A stretch of DNA of 64,000 nt from an uncultured Oscillospiraceae bacterium (GCA_934513685.1 CAKSWY010000011.1:1-64000), one strand, 5' to 3'; positions 1-8,736 are shown, counted from the first letter of the stretch. Program-made: numbers and translations. Notes: a model not told the origin generated them from the letters alone.

Positions 1-1
1 G

Positions 2-199
2 GAGAATGGCGCTCCCGTCATCGCCGGCCTGCGCCGCGTTTCCAAGCCTGGCCTGCGTATCTACACCAACTGCGAGGATATGCCCAAGGTCATGAAGGGC
101 CTGGGCACCGCGATCATCTCCACCTCTAAGGGCGTTATGACCGACAAGGCTGCCCGCGCGGCCCATGTCGGCGGCGAAGTCCTGGCCTTTGTGTGGTAA
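2..199 (+). CDS. rpsH: 30S ribosomal protein S8, 3' part only
   Basis: The first 66 codons-worth of the window read open in one frame and stop at TAA 197-199. The encoded end contains [21 protein letters not shown] and the terminal GGEVLAFVW, which is the characteristic C-terminal half of S8, a primary 16S rRNA binder and, in other bacteria, the translational repressor of the spc operon. The gene begins upstream of the window. It lies 18 bases before rplF, as expected for the spc operon order S8-L6-L18-S5. Confidence 0.95.
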   Translation, partial: ENGAPVIAGLRRVSKPGLRIYTNCEDMPKVMKGLGTAIISTSKGVMTDKAARAAHVGGEVLAFVW

Positions 200-217
200 G
201 AAAGGGGCATAAAGACA

Positions 218-769
218 ATGTCGAGAATTGGAAGAAAACCCATCGTCATTCCCGCGGGCGTTGAGGTTAAGGTCGATGAGATCGAGCACAGCGTGACCGT
301 GAAGGGCCCCAAGGGTACCCTGAATTCCAAATTTCATCCTCTGATGACCGTGAAGGTCGAGGGCAATGAGATTTTGGTTACCCGTCCCAATGACGACAAG
401 GAGGCGCGCAGCCTCCATGGCCTGACCCGCACCAACATCAGCAACATGGTGGAAGGTGTTATGCACGGCTTCGAGAAGAAGCTGGAAGTGCAGGGTGTTG
501 GCTACCGTGTGGCCAAGCAGGGCACTCAGCTGGTGATGAACCTGGGCTATTCCCATCAGGTCTTCGTTCCTGAGACTGAGGACATCAAGATCGACGTCCC
601 CGATGCCACCACCATCATCATCAAGGGCATCGACAAGCAGAAGGTCGGCCAGTTCGCGGCGGAAGTCCGCGAGAAGCGTCCTCCCGAGCCTTACAAGGGC
701 AAGGGCATCCGCTATGCGGGCGAGCACATCATCCGCAAAGAGGGCAAGGCCGGCAAAGGCAAGAAATAA
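218..769 (+). CDS. rplF: 50S ribosomal protein L6
   Basis: This 183-residue protein is L6, which sits at the base of the L7/L12 stalk near the sarcin-ricin loop. The N-terminus MSRIGRKPIVIPAGV, the central VEGVMHGFEKKLEVQGVGYR and the C-terminal KRPPEPYKGKGIRYAGE are the family hallmarks, and the length is normal (about 180). The ATG is preceded by a weak GAAAGGGG ribosome binding site. It is the second gene visible in the spc operon and is followed 18 bases later by rplR. Confidence 0.98.
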   Translation: MSRIGRKPIVIPAGVEVKVDEIEHSVTVKGPKGTLNSKFHPLMTVKVEGNEILVTRPNDDKEARSLHGLTRTNISNMVEGVMHGFEKKLEVQGVGYRVAKQGTQLVMNLGYSHQVFVPETEDIKIDVPDATTIIIKGIDKQKVGQFAAEVREKRPPEPYKGKGIRYAGEHIIRKEGKAGKGKK

Positions 770-787
770 GTTAAGGAGTGAAAGACT

Positions 788-1147
788 ATGGTTAATAAGG
801 CTGACAAGAACGCGGCTCGTCTGCGTCGTCATCGCCGCGTTCGCGGCAAGATCAGCGGCACCGCTGAGCGCCCCCGCCTGGACGTGTTCCGCTCCTCCAA
901 GCACATCTATGCCCAGATCATTGATGACGTTGCCGGCGTGACGCTGGTGAGCGCATCCACCATGGACAAGGATTTCGAGGGCTTCGGCGGCAACATCGAG
1001 GCAGCGAACCAGATCGGCAAGAAGATCGCGGAGAAGGCTCTGGCCAAGGGCATCACCAATGTGGTGTTCGACCGCGGCGGCTTCGTGTATCACGGCCGCG
1101 TGAAAGCTTTGGCTGAGGGCGCCCGTGAAGGCGGCCTGAAGCTGTAA
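788..1147 (+). CDS. rplR: 50S ribosomal protein L18
   Basis: A 119-residue L18, a 5S rRNA-binding protein of the central protuberance. The sequence shows the family pattern: an arginine-rich N-terminus ([15 protein letters not shown]), then [21 protein letters not shown] and the C-terminal [20 protein letters not shown]. The length is typical. TTAAGGAGTGAAAGACT precedes the ATG and gives a good ribosome binding site. It lies between rplF and rpsE in the conserved spc order and is surely cotranscribed with them. Confidence 0.98.
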   Translation: MVNKADKNAARLRRHRRVRGKISGTAERPRLDVFRSSKHIYAQIIDDVAGVTLVSASTMDKDFEGFGGNIEAANQIGKKIAEKALAKGITNVVFDRGGFVYHGRVKALAEGAREGGLKL

Positions 1148-1160
1148 GGAGGAGACCACC

Positions 1161-1661
1161 ATGCAGAGAAACGAGAGACCCGATGACGGCATGATCGAAA
1201 AGGTTGTTTCGATCAACCGTGTTTCCAAAACCGTTAAGGGCGGCCGCGTGATGAAGTTCAGCGCGCTGGTCGTGGTCGGCGACGGCAAGGGCACCATTGG
1301 TTTCGGCCTGGGTAAGGCCGGTGAGGTCCCCGAGGCCATCCGTAAGGGCATTGAAGCCGCCAAGAAGAACATGCACCACATCAACCTGAAGGGCACCACC
1401 ATTCCCCACGAGATCGTGGGTGCCTACGGCGCCGGCCGCGTTCTGATGCGTCCCGCCGCCCCCGGTACCGGCGTTATCGCCGGCGGCCCTGTGCGTGCCG
1501 TTCTGGAAGCTGCTGGCATTAAGGACATTCGTACCAAGTGCCTGCGCTCCAACAACCCCTGCAACGTGGTTACCGCCACTTTCCAGGGCCTGTGCAGCCT
1601 GACCACCGCTGAGGCCGTTGCGGCCAAGCGTGGCAAGGATGTCAAAGAGATTCTGGGTTAA
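1161..1661 (+). CDS. rpsE: 30S ribosomal protein S5
   Basis: A 166-residue S5, which acts in decoding fidelity at the mRNA entry channel. The double-stranded RNA-binding region ([20 protein letters not shown]) and the C-terminal glycine-rich domain ([20 protein letters not shown], then GTGVIAGG) are both present and the length is standard. The start follows AAGGAGGAGACCACC, only 13 bases after the rplR stop. The stop codon overlaps the ribosome binding site of rpmD, so the two are probably translationally coupled. Confidence 0.98.
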   Translation: MQRNERPDDGMIEKVVSINRVSKTVKGGRVMKFSALVVVGDGKGTIGFGLGKAGEVPEAIRKGIEAAKKNMHHINLKGTTIPHEIVGAYGAGRVLMRPAAPGTGVIAGGPVRAVLEAAGIKDIRTKCLRSNNPCNVVTATFQGLCSLTTAEAVAAKRGKDVKEILG

Positions 1662-1675
1662 GGAGGGTGTGTATC

Positions 1676-1861
1676 ATGGCAGATAAGAACCTGACCATTC
1701 GGCTGACTCGCAGCCTGTCTGGCCGCAGCGCGAACCAGATCGCGACCGCGAACAGCCTGGGCCTGAAGAAGATCGGTGATAACACCATTCAGCCCGACAA
1801 CGCAGCTACCCGCGGCAAGATCGCCAAGATCAGCCACCTGGTCGCTGTGACCGAAGCGTAA
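1676..1861 (+). CDS. rpmD: 50S ribosomal protein L30
   Basis: A 61-residue L30. The pattern LTIRLTRSLSGRSANQIATA followed by LGLKKIGD is the L30 ferredoxin-like fold signature. I chose ATG 1676 (MADKNLTI) because AGGAGGG at 1661-1667 is 8 bases away. An in-frame upstream GTG-like start at 1667 would lie directly on that ribosome binding site. It is placed between rpsE and rplO as in other spc operons. Confidence 0.97.
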   Translation: MADKNLTIRLTRSLSGRSANQIATANSLGLKKIGDNTIQPDNAATRGKIAKISHLVAVTEA

Positions 1862-1882
1862 ACAGCAAGGAGGTGCAAGCAC

Positions 1883-2320
1883 ATGAAACTGCATGAATTG
1901 AAGGCTGTTGAGGGCTCCTCTACCGCTGCGAAGCGCAAGGGCCGCGGCCACGGCAGCGGCAACGGCAAGACCGCCGGCTACGGCCACAAGGGCCAGAAAG
2001 CCCGGTCCGGCGCCAAGAAGGCCGGTTTTGAAGGCGGCCAGATGCCCCTGCAGCGTCGTCTGCCCAAGCGTGGCTTCAACAACATTTTCGCTACCCAGTA
2101 CGTCACCGTGAAGGTGAGCGACCTGGAGAAGTTTGAGGCTGGCAGCGTCATCGACGCCCAGGCTCTGCTGGACGCCGGCATCATCAAGAAGGTGCTGGAC
2201 GGCGTCAAAGTTCTGGGCAACGGCGAGGTGACCAAGGCTGTCACCGTTAAGGCTGCTGCCTACACGGCCTCTGCCAAGGAAAAGATTGAAAAGGCAGGCG
2301 GAAAGGCCGAGGTGATCTGA
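1883..2320 (+). CDS. rplO: 50S ribosomal protein L15
   Basis: A 145-residue L15, an assembly protein of the large subunit. The N-terminus is the usual glycine/lysine-rich extension (KRKGRGHGSGNGKTAGYGHKGQKAR) split over residues 18-45, followed by GGQMPLQRRLPKRGF and a globular C-terminus ending in KAEVI. The ATG follows AAGGAGGTG with good spacing. The stop is one base before the GTG start of secY, which suggests coupled translation of the membrane translocase with the ribosomal genes. Confidence 0.98.
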   Translation: MKLHELKAVEGSSTAAKRKGRGHGSGNGKTAGYGHKGQKARSGAKKAGFEGGQMPLQRRLPKRGFNNIFATQYVTVKVSDLEKFEAGSVIDAQALLDAGIIKKVLDGVKVLGNGEVTKAVTVKAAAYTASAKEKIEKAGGKAEVI

Positions 2321-2321
2321 G

Positions 2322-3620
2322 GTGTTTGAGACTTTTCGGAATGCCTGGAAGATCGAAGATCTTCGCAAGCGGCTGATGTACACGCTGCTGATCCTGGTGC
2401 TGTTCCGCGTGGGCTGCGCCATCACGGTTCCTTACATCAATCCCGCTGTTCTCAGCACCTTCTTCAGTGGTACTGAGATGCTGGGCTATCTGAATATGAT
2501 GTCCGGCGGCGCGCTGAGCCAGTGTGCAGTGTTTGCACTGGGCGTGTCTCCCTACATCAACGCCTCCATCATCATCCAGCTTCTCACCGTGGCCATTCCG
2601 GCCCTTGAGAACCTGGCGAAGGAGGGCGAAGAGGGCCGCCGTAAGATTACCCGAATCACCCATTACACCGCTATGGGCATCGCATTTGTGATGTCCATCG
2701 GTTACTACTTCATCCTGCGCCGTATGGGCGCCCTGCACTATACTTCCGGCTGGGAGAACTGGTTCAGCGCCGTGGTCATTATCCTGACCTTCACCGCTGG
2801 TTCTCAGCTGATCACCTGGATGGGTGAGCAGATCGATTCCAAGGGCATCGGCAACGGCGTTTCGCTGCTGATCTTCACCGGTATCGTCTCCCGCTGGAGC
2901 AGCCTGTACACGACCGTTCGCGGTATGCTGACCATGGCTGCTTCCGGCAAGCCTCAGTACTATGTGTTCCTGCCTCTGCTGGTGGTTCTGGCTCTGGCTG
3001 CGGTGGTCTTCGTGGTCGTTCTGACCAACGCCGAGCGCCGCATCCCCGTCCAGTACGCCAAGCGGGTGGTGGGCCGCAAGATGTACGGCGGTCAGGCCAG
3101 CTTCATTCCCATTAAGGTGAACATGAGCGGCGTGATGCCCGTCATCTTTGCCAGCGCTCTGTGCGGTATTCCCAGCATGATCGGCGGCTTCCTGAATGTG
3201 GACCAGGCAACGCACCCCTTCTGGTATGCCTTCTTCCACACCTTTAACTACACCAGCGTGGTTTACGCGGTGATTTACCTGCTGCTGATCATCGGCTTCA
3301 ACTACTTCTACGTGGCCATTCAGTACAACCCCGTGGAGATCGCCAACAATCTGCGTCAGAACAACGGTACCATCCCCGGCATCCGTCCCGGCAAGCCGAC
3401 CAGTGATTTCATCACCAAGGCTCTGGGCAAGATCACCCTGGTGGGCGCTCTGTTCCTGGCCGTGATCGCGATTCTTCCCATTCTGCTGGGCAATCTGCTG
3501 GGTGTGTCCATTCAGCTGGGCGGTACCAGCCTGCTGATCGTGGTGGGTGTTGCGCTGGACACCAGCCGCAGCCTGGAGAGCTACATGCTCATGCGCCACC
3601 ACAAGGGCTTCCTTGAGTAA
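2322..3620 (+). CDS. secY: Protein translocase subunit SecY
   Basis: A 432-residue polytopic membrane protein that forms the Sec translocation channel. Visible family motifs include the plug/TM2 region (GGALSQCAVFALGVSPYINA), the cytosolic loop with ERRIPVQYAKR, and the TM8-10 segment with IPGIRPGKPT. Hydrophobic segments are consistent with ten membrane helices. The start is GTG, one base after the rplO stop, reading MFETFRNAWKI. The canonical place of secY in the spc operon is kept, with adk and map following. Confidence 0.98.
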   Translation: MFETFRNAWKIEDLRKRLMYTLLILVLFRVGCAITVPYINPAVLSTFFSGTEMLGYLNMMSGGALSQCAVFALGVSPYINASIIIQLLTVAIPALENLAKEGEEGRRKITRITHYTAMGIAFVMSIGYYFILRRMGALHYTSGWENWFSAVVIILTFTAGSQLITWMGEQIDSKGIGNGVSLLIFTGIVSRWSSLYTTVRGMLTMAASGKPQYYVFLPLLVVLALAAVVFVVVLTNAERRIPVQYAKRVVGRKMYGGQASFIPIKVNMSGVMPVIFASALCGIPSMIGGFLNVDQATHPFWYAFFHTFNYTSVVYAVIYLLLIIGFNYFYVAIQYNPVEIANNLRQNNGTIPGIRPGKPTSDFITKALGKITLVGALFLAVIAILPILLGNLLGVSIQLGGTSLLIVVGVALDTSRSLESYMLMRHHKGFLE

Positions 3621-3658
3621 TCCCTGAAACAAGTACTCATGTGAAAGGGGAATATGCA

Positions 3659-4288
3659 ATGAATCTGATTCTGTTAGGCGCCCCTGGCGCCGGCAAAGGC
3701 ACGCAGGCGGAGATCATCTGCGATAAGCTTCACATCCCCGCCATCAGCACCGGCAACATCATCCGGGCCGCCGTCAAGGAAGGCACCGAGATGGGCGTCA
3801 AAGCCAAGAGCTACATTGACTCCGGCGCGCTGGTGCCCGATCAGGTGATCATCGGCATCATCAAGGAACGTTTGGCCGCTGACGACTGCAAGAACGGCTT
3901 CATTCTGGACGGCATGCCCCGCACGGTTGCCCAGGCCGAAGCCCTCGAGGAGATGGGTGTTCAGATCGACAAGGTTCTGGACATCGAAGTGGCCGACGAC
4001 AAGATCATTCAGCGGATGGGCGGCCGCCGGGTATGCAGCGCTTGCGGCGCTTCCTACCATGTTGATTTCAAGCCCAGCGCCAAGCCTGGCGTTTGTGACC
4101 GCTGCGGTGGCAGCCTGATCGTCCGCAAGGACGACGAGCCCGCCACCGTGCTGGATCGACTGAAGGTCTACCATGAGCAGACCGAGCCCCTGGTTGGTTT
4201 CTACCGCCAGCGCGGCAAGCTTGCTGTGATCGACAGCGACACCATCGAAGGTACCACCGCTGCGATCCTGAAGGCACTGGAGGCGTAA
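3659..4288 (+). CDS. adk: Adenylate kinase
   Basis: A 209-residue adenylate kinase (ATP + AMP to 2 ADP). The P-loop GAPGAGKGT lies at residues 6-14, the AMP-binding region includes STGNIIRAA, and the LID domain contains CSACGASYH and CDRCGG, a four-cysteine zinc site as in Gram-positive zinc-type enzymes. I chose ATG 3659 because GAAAGGGG lies 8 bases upstream. An in-frame ATG at 3641 would add six residues without a ribosome binding site. It is cotranscribed with secY and map. Confidence 0.97.
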   Translation: MNLILLGAPGAGKGTQAEIICDKLHIPAISTGNIIRAAVKEGTEMGVKAKSYIDSGALVPDQVIIGIIKERLAADDCKNGFILDGMPRTVAQAEALEEMGVQIDKVLDIEVADDKIIQRMGGRRVCSACGASYHVDFKPSAKPGVCDRCGGSLIVRKDDEPATVLDRLKVYHEQTEPLVGFYRQRGKLAVIDSDTIEGTTAAILKALEA

Positions 4289-4290
4289 CC

Positions 4291-5052
4291 GTGATCCAGT
4301 TAAAGAATGCTCAGGAACTGGCCAAGATGCGTCGTGCCTGCCAGATCAGTGCGGAAGCGCTGAAGCTGGCCGGCCGCTCCATTGAGGCCGGCATGACTAC
4401 CGCCGATTTGGACAAAATCATCTACGACTATATCAAACGGCATGGGGCGCGCCCCAACTTCAAGGGGCTGTATGGTTTCCCCGGAACCGCCTGCATCAGC
4501 ATCAACGATGAGGTGATCCACGGAATTCCCAGCCACAGCCGCCAGATCCGGCCGGGCGATATTGTCAGCATCGACACCGGGGCCGCCATCAACGGCTTCA
4601 ACGGCGACAATGCCTGCACCTTCCCCTGCGGAAAGGTAGACATTGAAGCCCAGCGCCTGATGGATGTGACCAAGGAAAGCCTGCACCGCGGCATTGCCGC
4701 CGCTGTGGCAGGCAACCGTGTGGGCGACATTGGCCATGCGGTTCAGTCCTACGTGGAGGAGAACGGCTTCTCTGTGGTGCGCAGCTTTGTGGGCCACGGT
4801 GTGGGCAAGGAACTGCACGAGGACCCCGAGGTGCCCAATTACGGGCATGCGGGCCACGGTGTCCGGTTGGTCAATGGCATGACCATTGCCATCGAGCCCA
4901 TGGTCAACCAGAAGCACCACTCCGTGAAGACCTTATCCGATGGATGGACGGTCGTGACGGCAGACGGAGGGCTGGCTGCGCACTTTGAGCACAGCGTCGC
5001 CATCCTGCCTGGCGGGCCGGAGATTCTCACCATCGGCTGGGAGGAACCCTGA
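4291..5052 (+). CDS. map: Methionine aminopeptidase, type I
   Basis: A 253-residue M24A peptidase that removes the initiator methionine. Metal ligands can be read in the expected order: the two aspartates in SIDTGAAINGFNGDNA, the histidine in SFVGHGVGKELHEDP, and the two glutamates in MTIAIEPM and LAAHFEHSVAI. The start is GTG, two bases after the adk stop. The order adk-map within the spc operon is usual for Firmicutes and puts N-terminal processing with ribosome synthesis. Confidence 0.97.
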   Translation: MIQLKNAQELAKMRRACQISAEALKLAGRSIEAGMTTADLDKIIYDYIKRHGARPNFKGLYGFPGTACISINDEVIHGIPSHSRQIRPGDIVSIDTGAAINGFNGDNACTFPCGKVDIEAQRLMDVTKESLHRGIAAAVAGNRVGDIGHAVQSYVEENGFSVVRSFVGHGVGKELHEDPEVPNYGHAGHGVRLVNGMTIAIEPMVNQKHHSVKTLSDGWTVVTADGGLAAHFEHSVAILPGGPEILTIGWEEP

Positions 5053-5303
5053 TGCACCTGCAAAAAGGACAGCTGGTTCGCTCGAAAGCCGGGCGGGACA
5101 AGAAACGCACCTTTGCGGTGCTGGCTCAGGAAGATCAGCTGCTGCTTCTCAGCGATGGGGCCACGCGCACTCTGGCGCACCCCAAGCGCAAGAAGCTCAT
5201 GCACCTGGCACCGACGGCCACTGTTCTGCACAGTGAGGCGCTGACCGACGACCAACAGCTCCGAGAGGCCATCGCCGCCTACGACGCGGCGAGCCCGATC
5301 TAA
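5052..5303 (+). CDS. KOW-domain RNA-binding protein (L14e-like)
   Basis: An 83-residue basic protein that starts on the last base of the map stop codon (TGATG overlap), so it should be translationally coupled. The N-terminus KGQLVRSKAGRDKKRTFAVL resembles the KOW/L14e-type fold found in a small Clostridia family annotated as KOW domain-containing RNA-binding protein. The middle part has a basic KRKKLMHL stretch. The position between map and infA is conserved in related genomes as far as I recall. A role in ribosome assembly or function is likely but unproven. Confidence 0.8.
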   Translation: MHLQKGQLVRSKAGRDKKRTFAVLAQEDQLLLLSDGATRTLAHPKRKKLMHLAPTATVLHSEALTDDQQLREAIAAYDAASPI

Positions 5304-5324
5304 AACTCAGAGGAGGCTACGAGC

Positions 5325-5543
5325 TTGTCTAAAGAAGATGTCATCGAGGTAGAAGGCAAAGTGGTTGAGGCCCTGCCCAACGCCACCTTCCGGGTGGAGC
5401 TGGAAAACGGCCATCGGCTGCTGGCACATATCTCCGGCAAGCTGCGGACGAATTTCATCCGCATCCTTCCCGGTGACAAGGTTACACTGGAAATGTCGCC
5501 CTACGATTTGACCAAGGGGCGCATCACCTGGCGCTCCAAGTAA
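5325..5543 (+). CDS. infA: Translation initiation factor IF-1
   Basis: A 72-residue S1/OB-fold protein, identical in length to typical IF-1. Family features are [20 protein letters not shown], the [13 protein letters not shown] segment and the terminal [11 protein letters not shown] (usually RITYRFK). The start codon is TTG at 5325, placed 8 bases after AGAGGAGG. No ATG is available at the N-terminus. IF-1 blocks the ribosomal A site during initiation. The gene lies before rpmJ and the alpha operon genes, as in Bacillus. Confidence 0.97.
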   Translation: MSKEDVIEVEGKVVEALPNATFRVELENGHRLLAHISGKLRTNFIRILPGDKVTLEMSPYDLTKGRITWRSK

Positions 5544-5570
5544 AGCGCCACTTAAAGGAGGTTCAGCATC

Positions 5571-5684
5571 ATGAAGGTTAAACCTTCCGTGAAACCCATC
5601 TGCGAAAAGTGCAAGGTCATCAAGCGCAAAGGCCGCGTGATGGTCATCTGCGAAAACCCCAAGCATAAGCAGCGTCAGGGCTAA
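5571..5684 (+). CDS. rpmJ: 50S ribosomal protein L36
   Basis: A 37-residue protein reading [20 protein letters not shown] and ending [13 protein letters not shown]. The zinc ligands Cys-x2-Cys, Cys and His are all kept, so this is the zinc-containing (C+) paralogue. AAAGGAGG lies 8 bases upstream of the ATG. The length and the position between infA and rpsM are exactly as in Firmicutes. Confidence 0.97.
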   Translation: MKVKPSVKPICEKCKVIKRKGRVMVICENPKHKQRQG

Positions 5685-5773
5685 GCGCCCAGATCGACGC
5701 AGGGGGGCCGAGTGCGTAGAGTCCCGGCGCAGGCCCCGACATTGACATGGGATGATTATGGAGGTGTGCTACA
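5685..5773 (+). promoter_or_regulatory. rpmJ-rpsM spacer with GC-rich hairpin
   Basis: This 89-base spacer is long for the operon. It holds a possible stem between GGGGCC near 5704-5709 and GGCCCC near 5732-5737, followed by the rpsM ribosome binding site GGAGG at 5760-5764. In several bacteria the leader just before rpsM is where S4 represses the alpha operon. Whether this hairpin does so is only an inference. Confidence 0.3.
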
Positions 5774-6145
5774 ATGGCACGTATTTCTGGCGTTGATCTG
5801 CCTCGTGAGAAGCGGATCGAGATCGGTCTGACCTACATCTACGGCATCGGCCGCAGCACTGCTGATCAGATCCTGGCGGCTACCGGTATCAACCCCGATA
5901 CCCGTGTGAAGGACCTGACCGCTGACGAAGAGGCCCTGATCCGCGACTATATCGACAAGAACAACATTATGGTGGAAGGCGACCTGCGCCGCAATGTTGC
6001 TCTGGACATCAAGCGTCTGGTTGAAGTCCAGTGCTACCGCGGTGTGCGTCATCGCAAGGGTCTGCCCGTTCGCGGCCAGCGCACCAAGACCAATGCCCGT
6101 ACCCGCAAAGGTCCGAAGCGCACTGTCGCCAACAAGAAAAAGTAA
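5774..6145 (+). CDS. rpsM: 30S ribosomal protein S13
   Basis: A 123-residue S13, located in the head of the small subunit and contacting the P-site tRNA and the B1 bridges. It begins [19 protein letters not shown], has the helix-two-turn-helix region with [14 protein letters not shown], and ends with the lysine/arginine-rich [20 protein letters not shown] segment and a basic tail. The ATG follows TGGAGGTG. It is the first gene of the classical alpha operon. Confidence 0.98.
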   Translation: MARISGVDLPREKRIEIGLTYIYGIGRSTADQILAATGINPDTRVKDLTADEEALIRDYIDKNNIMVEGDLRRNVALDIKRLVEVQCYRGVRHRKGLPVRGQRTKTNARTRKGPKRTVANKKK

Positions 6146-6163
6146 CCATAAGGAGGAACAGAA

Positions 6164-6571
6164 ATGGCAACCAAAGCTGCTGCTAAAAAAGGCGCTGTCC
6201 GCACCAAAAAGCGTGAGCGCAAGAACATCGAGCGCGGCGCTGCCCACATCCAGAGTACCTTTAACAACACGATTGTTACCATTACGGATACTCAGGGCAA
6301 CACCGTTTCTTGGGCCAGCTCCGGCGGTCTGAACTTCCGTGGTTCCCGCAAGAGCACTCCCTTCGCTGCCCAGTCCGCCGCAGAGACTGCTGCCAAGGTC
6401 GCGATGGAGCATGGCATGAAGACCGTTGAAGTGTACGTGAAGGGCCCCGGCGCTGGCCGTGAGGCTGCGATCCGTGCACTGCAGGCCACCGGCCTGGAAG
6501 TGACCATGATCAAGGACGTCACTCCCATCCCCCACAACGGCTGCCGCCCCCCGAAGCGCCGCCGCATCTGA
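6164..6571 (+). CDS. rpsK: 30S ribosomal protein S11
   Basis: A 135-residue S11, a platform protein near the E site. The N-terminal basic region ([20 protein letters not shown]) is followed by [39 protein letters not shown] and the C-terminal [16 protein letters not shown], all family hallmarks. AAGGAGGAACAG precedes the start. The gene is 18 bases from rpsM and 20 from rpsD. Confidence 0.98.
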   Translation: MATKAAAKKGAVRTKKRERKNIERGAAHIQSTFNNTIVTITDTQGNTVSWASSGGLNFRGSRKSTPFAAQSAAETAAKVAMEHGMKTVEVYVKGPGAGREAAIRALQATGLEVTMIKDVTPIPHNGCRPPKRRRI

Positions 6572-6591
6572 TTGAAGGAGGAATTTGAATT

Positions 6592-7197
6592 ATGGCTAAA
6601 AACACGCAGCCCATCGCCAAGCGCTGCAAGGCGCTGGGCATTTCTCCTGCAGTCATGGGCTACTCCAAGAAGACTACCACCCGCAACTCCGAGGGCAACT
6701 TCCGCAAGAAGCAGTCCGAGTATGCTACCCAGCTGAAGGAGAAGCAGAAGGTCAAGTTCATCTACGGTGTGCTGGAGAAGCAGTTCCATCGCTACTTTGA
6801 AGAGGCGGTTCGCCGCCCCGGCCAGACCGGTGAGAACCTGATGCAGATGCTGGAGTGCCGTCTGGACAACGTTGTGTTCCGTCTGGGCTACGCTTCCACC
6901 CGCCGCGACGCTCGTCAGCTGGTCGACCATGCCCACTTCACCGTCAACGGCAAGAAGGTCAACATTCCTTCTTACCAGGTGAAGGCCGGCGACGTGATCG
7001 AAGTGCGTGAGCGCAGCCGCGCTTCCGCCAAGTTCTCCAAGCTGGTTGGCGCCGACGCTCCCGTCGTGGTCCTGCCCGCCTGGCTGAGCCGTGACGCTCA
7101 GAATCCCCTGAAGGGTACCGTCGAACGGCTGCCCGAGCGCAGCGACATCGACTTCGATGTGGCTGAGCACCTGATCATCGAGTTGTACTCCAAGTAA
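6592..7197 (+). CDS. rpsD: 30S ribosomal protein S4
   Basis: A 201-residue S4, a primary 16S rRNA binder. The S4 RNA-binding domain is clear at residues 90-150 (LECRLDNVVFRLGYASTRRD, ARQLVDHAHFTVNGKKVNIP). The N-terminus lacks the cysteine zinc cluster of some Firmicutes S4 proteins, reading MAKNTQPIAKRCKALGIS with one Cys. AAGGAGG lies upstream of the ATG. S4 is placed between rpsK and rpoA, the ancestral arrangement. Confidence 0.97.
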   Translation: MAKNTQPIAKRCKALGISPAVMGYSKKTTTRNSEGNFRKKQSEYATQLKEKQKVKFIYGVLEKQFHRYFEEAVRRPGQTGENLMQMLECRLDNVVFRLGYASTRRDARQLVDHAHFTVNGKKVNIPSYQVKAGDVIEVRERSRASAKFSKLVGADAPVVVLPAWLSRDAQNPLKGTVERLPERSDIDFDVAEHLIIELYSK

Positions 7198-7228
7198 TCC
7201 GCTTGATACAAAGGGAACGCGAAACAAC

Positions 7229-7247
7229 GGCCGGTCTCTGACCGGCC
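7229..7247 (+). promoter_or_regulatory. Hairpin in the rpsD-rpoA spacer
   Basis: GGCCGGTC (7229-7236) and GACCGGCC (7240-7247) form a perfect 8-bp stem with a three-base loop. It ends five bases before the strong rpoA ribosome binding site AGGAGGG (7253-7259). It has no adjacent U-tract, so it is not a normal terminator. It could be an mRNA processing or stability element that sets rpoA levels apart from the ribosomal genes. Confidence 0.4.
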
Positions 7248-7265
7248 CACCTAGGAGGGTTTTTT

Positions 7266-8222
7266 ATGATGGAGATCGAACGGCCCAAAATCGATACCGC
7301 TTCCTTGAGCCCGGACGGCCGCTACGGCAAATTCGTCGTAGAGCCTCTGGAGCGTGGATTCGGCACGACTTTGGGCAACAGCTTACGGCGTGTCCTTCTC
7401 TCGTCGCTTCCCGGCGTTGCTGTTACCAGTGTGAAGATCGATGGCGTTGTGCATGAGTTCAGCACCATTGAAGGAGTGAAAGAGGACGTCACTGAGATTG
7501 TCCTGAACCTGAAGGGAATCGCTGCGAAGCTGTTCTCCGACGGTCCTGTCACCGCCCGCATTGAGGCGTCTGGCGAAGGCGAAGTGACGGCTGGCAGCAT
7601 CAAGCAGAGTGATGAAATCGAGATTCTGAATCCCGATTGGCACATTGCCACCCTGGGCGAGAACGGTAAGCTCGTCATGGAGCTGACCTTCGACAAGGGC
7701 CGCGGCTATGTGCCTGCCGAGCGCAACAAGCAGGCTGTTCTGGAGAAGAACGATGTGAACACTCTTCCCACCGACAGCATCTATACCCCGGTCCTGAAGG
7801 TGAACTACGCCGTGGAGAACACCCGCGTGGGTCAGATCACCGACTACGACAAGCTGACCATTGAGGTCTGGACGGACGGCACCCTGAGTGCCCAGGAGGC
7901 GGTCAGCCTGGCTGCACGCATCCTGACTGAGCACCTGAACCTGTTCGTCAACCTGTCGGAAGAGACCATGGGCACCGAGATCATGGTGGAGAAGGATGAC
8001 CGCGGCAAGGAGAAGGCTCTGGAGATGACCATCGAAGAGCTGGATCTGAGCGTTCGTTCCTTCAACTGCCTGAAGCGCGCCGGTATCAACACCGTGGAAG
8101 ACCTGATCAACAAATCCGAAGACGACATGATGAAGGTCCGCAACCTGGGTCGGAAGAGTCTGGAGGAAGTTCTGGCAAAGCTGGATTCCCTGGGCTTCAG
8201 CCTGACCAAAGACGACGAGTAA
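7266..8222 (+). CDS. rpoA: RNA polymerase subunit alpha
   Basis: A 318-residue alpha subunit. The N-terminal dimerization domain shows [20 protein letters not shown] and [20 protein letters not shown]. The C-terminal DNA-binding domain has [20 protein letters not shown] and the [13 protein letters not shown] helix. Two adjacent ATGs (7266, 7269) are possible. The first has 7-base spacing to AGGAGGG and was chosen. It is coupled in the alpha operon to rplQ, 23 bases downstream. Confidence 0.98.
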   Translation: MMEIERPKIDTASLSPDGRYGKFVVEPLERGFGTTLGNSLRRVLLSSLPGVAVTSVKIDGVVHEFSTIEGVKEDVTEIVLNLKGIAAKLFSDGPVTARIEASGEGEVTAGSIKQSDEIEILNPDWHIATLGENGKLVMELTFDKGRGYVPAERNKQAVLEKNDVNTLPTDSIYTPVLKVNYAVENTRVGQITDYDKLTIEVWTDGTLSAQEAVSLAARILTEHLNLFVNLSEETMGTEIMVEKDDRGKEKALEMTIEELDLSVRSFNCLKRAGINTVEDLINKSEDDMMKVRNLGRKSLEEVLAKLDSLGFSLTKDDE

Positions 8223-8245
8223 TTACAGCAAAGGAGTGAAACGGG

Positions 8246-8587
8246 ATGCCCGGTACCAGAAAACTCGGCAGAACCAGCGACAGCCGCAACGCGATGCTGC
8301 GCGCCATGGTTACCTACCTGTTTGAGAATGGCAAGATCGAGACCACCGTCACCCGCGCCAAGGAAGTTCGTTCCATGGCCGAAAAAATGGTGACCCTGGG
8401 CAAGAAGGAAGATCTGCATTCCAAGCGTCAGGTGTTTGCCTATATCACCAAGGAGACTGTTGCGAAGAAGGTTATCGATGAGATCGGCCCCAAGTATGCT
8501 GATCGCAACGGTGGCTACACCCGCATCATCAAGACTGGCGTTCGCCGCGGCGACGCCGCTGAGATGGCCATCATCGAGCTGGTGTAA
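8246..8587 (+). CDS. rplQ: 50S ribosomal protein L17
   Basis: A 113-residue L17, the short Firmicutes form. It starts [20 protein letters not shown], carries [20 protein letters not shown] and ends [20 protein letters not shown], all typical. AAAGGAGTG lies upstream of the ATG. It is the last gene of the alpha operon and is followed by a strong terminator. Confidence 0.98.
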   Translation: MPGTRKLGRTSDSRNAMLRAMVTYLFENGKIETTVTRAKEVRSMAEKMVTLGKKEDLHSKRQVFAYITKETVAKKVIDEIGPKYADRNGGYTRIIKTGVRRGDAAEMAIIELV

Positions 8588-8626
8588 TCCACCGCTCATC
8601 GCCGCTCAGAACTGGTGAATCATAAG

Positions 8627-8679
8627 GGCAGCCCCCTGTCCTCCGGTTTCAGGCCGGAAGGGAGGGGGCTGCCTTTTTT
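8627..8679 (+). terminator. Rho-independent terminator of the spc/alpha operon
   Basis: GGCAGCCCCCT near 8627-8637 pairs with AGGGGGCTGCC ending at 8673, and an inner CTCCGG/CCGGAAG arm extends the stem. Six T residues follow at 8674-8679. It closes the long ribosomal transcription unit after rplQ. Confidence 0.9.
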
Positions 8680-8736
8680 GCGTTTGCAGGGGAGACTGGC
8701 AGGGCCGTTTGGCCTTTTTGAGGGGGCCGTCGGGGC

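Noticed and set aside
5742..5774. TTGACA at 5742 as the -35 of a promoter before rpsM
   Set aside because: No -10 hexamer lies at 16-18 bases; TACAAT is 21 bases away and overlaps the start codon.
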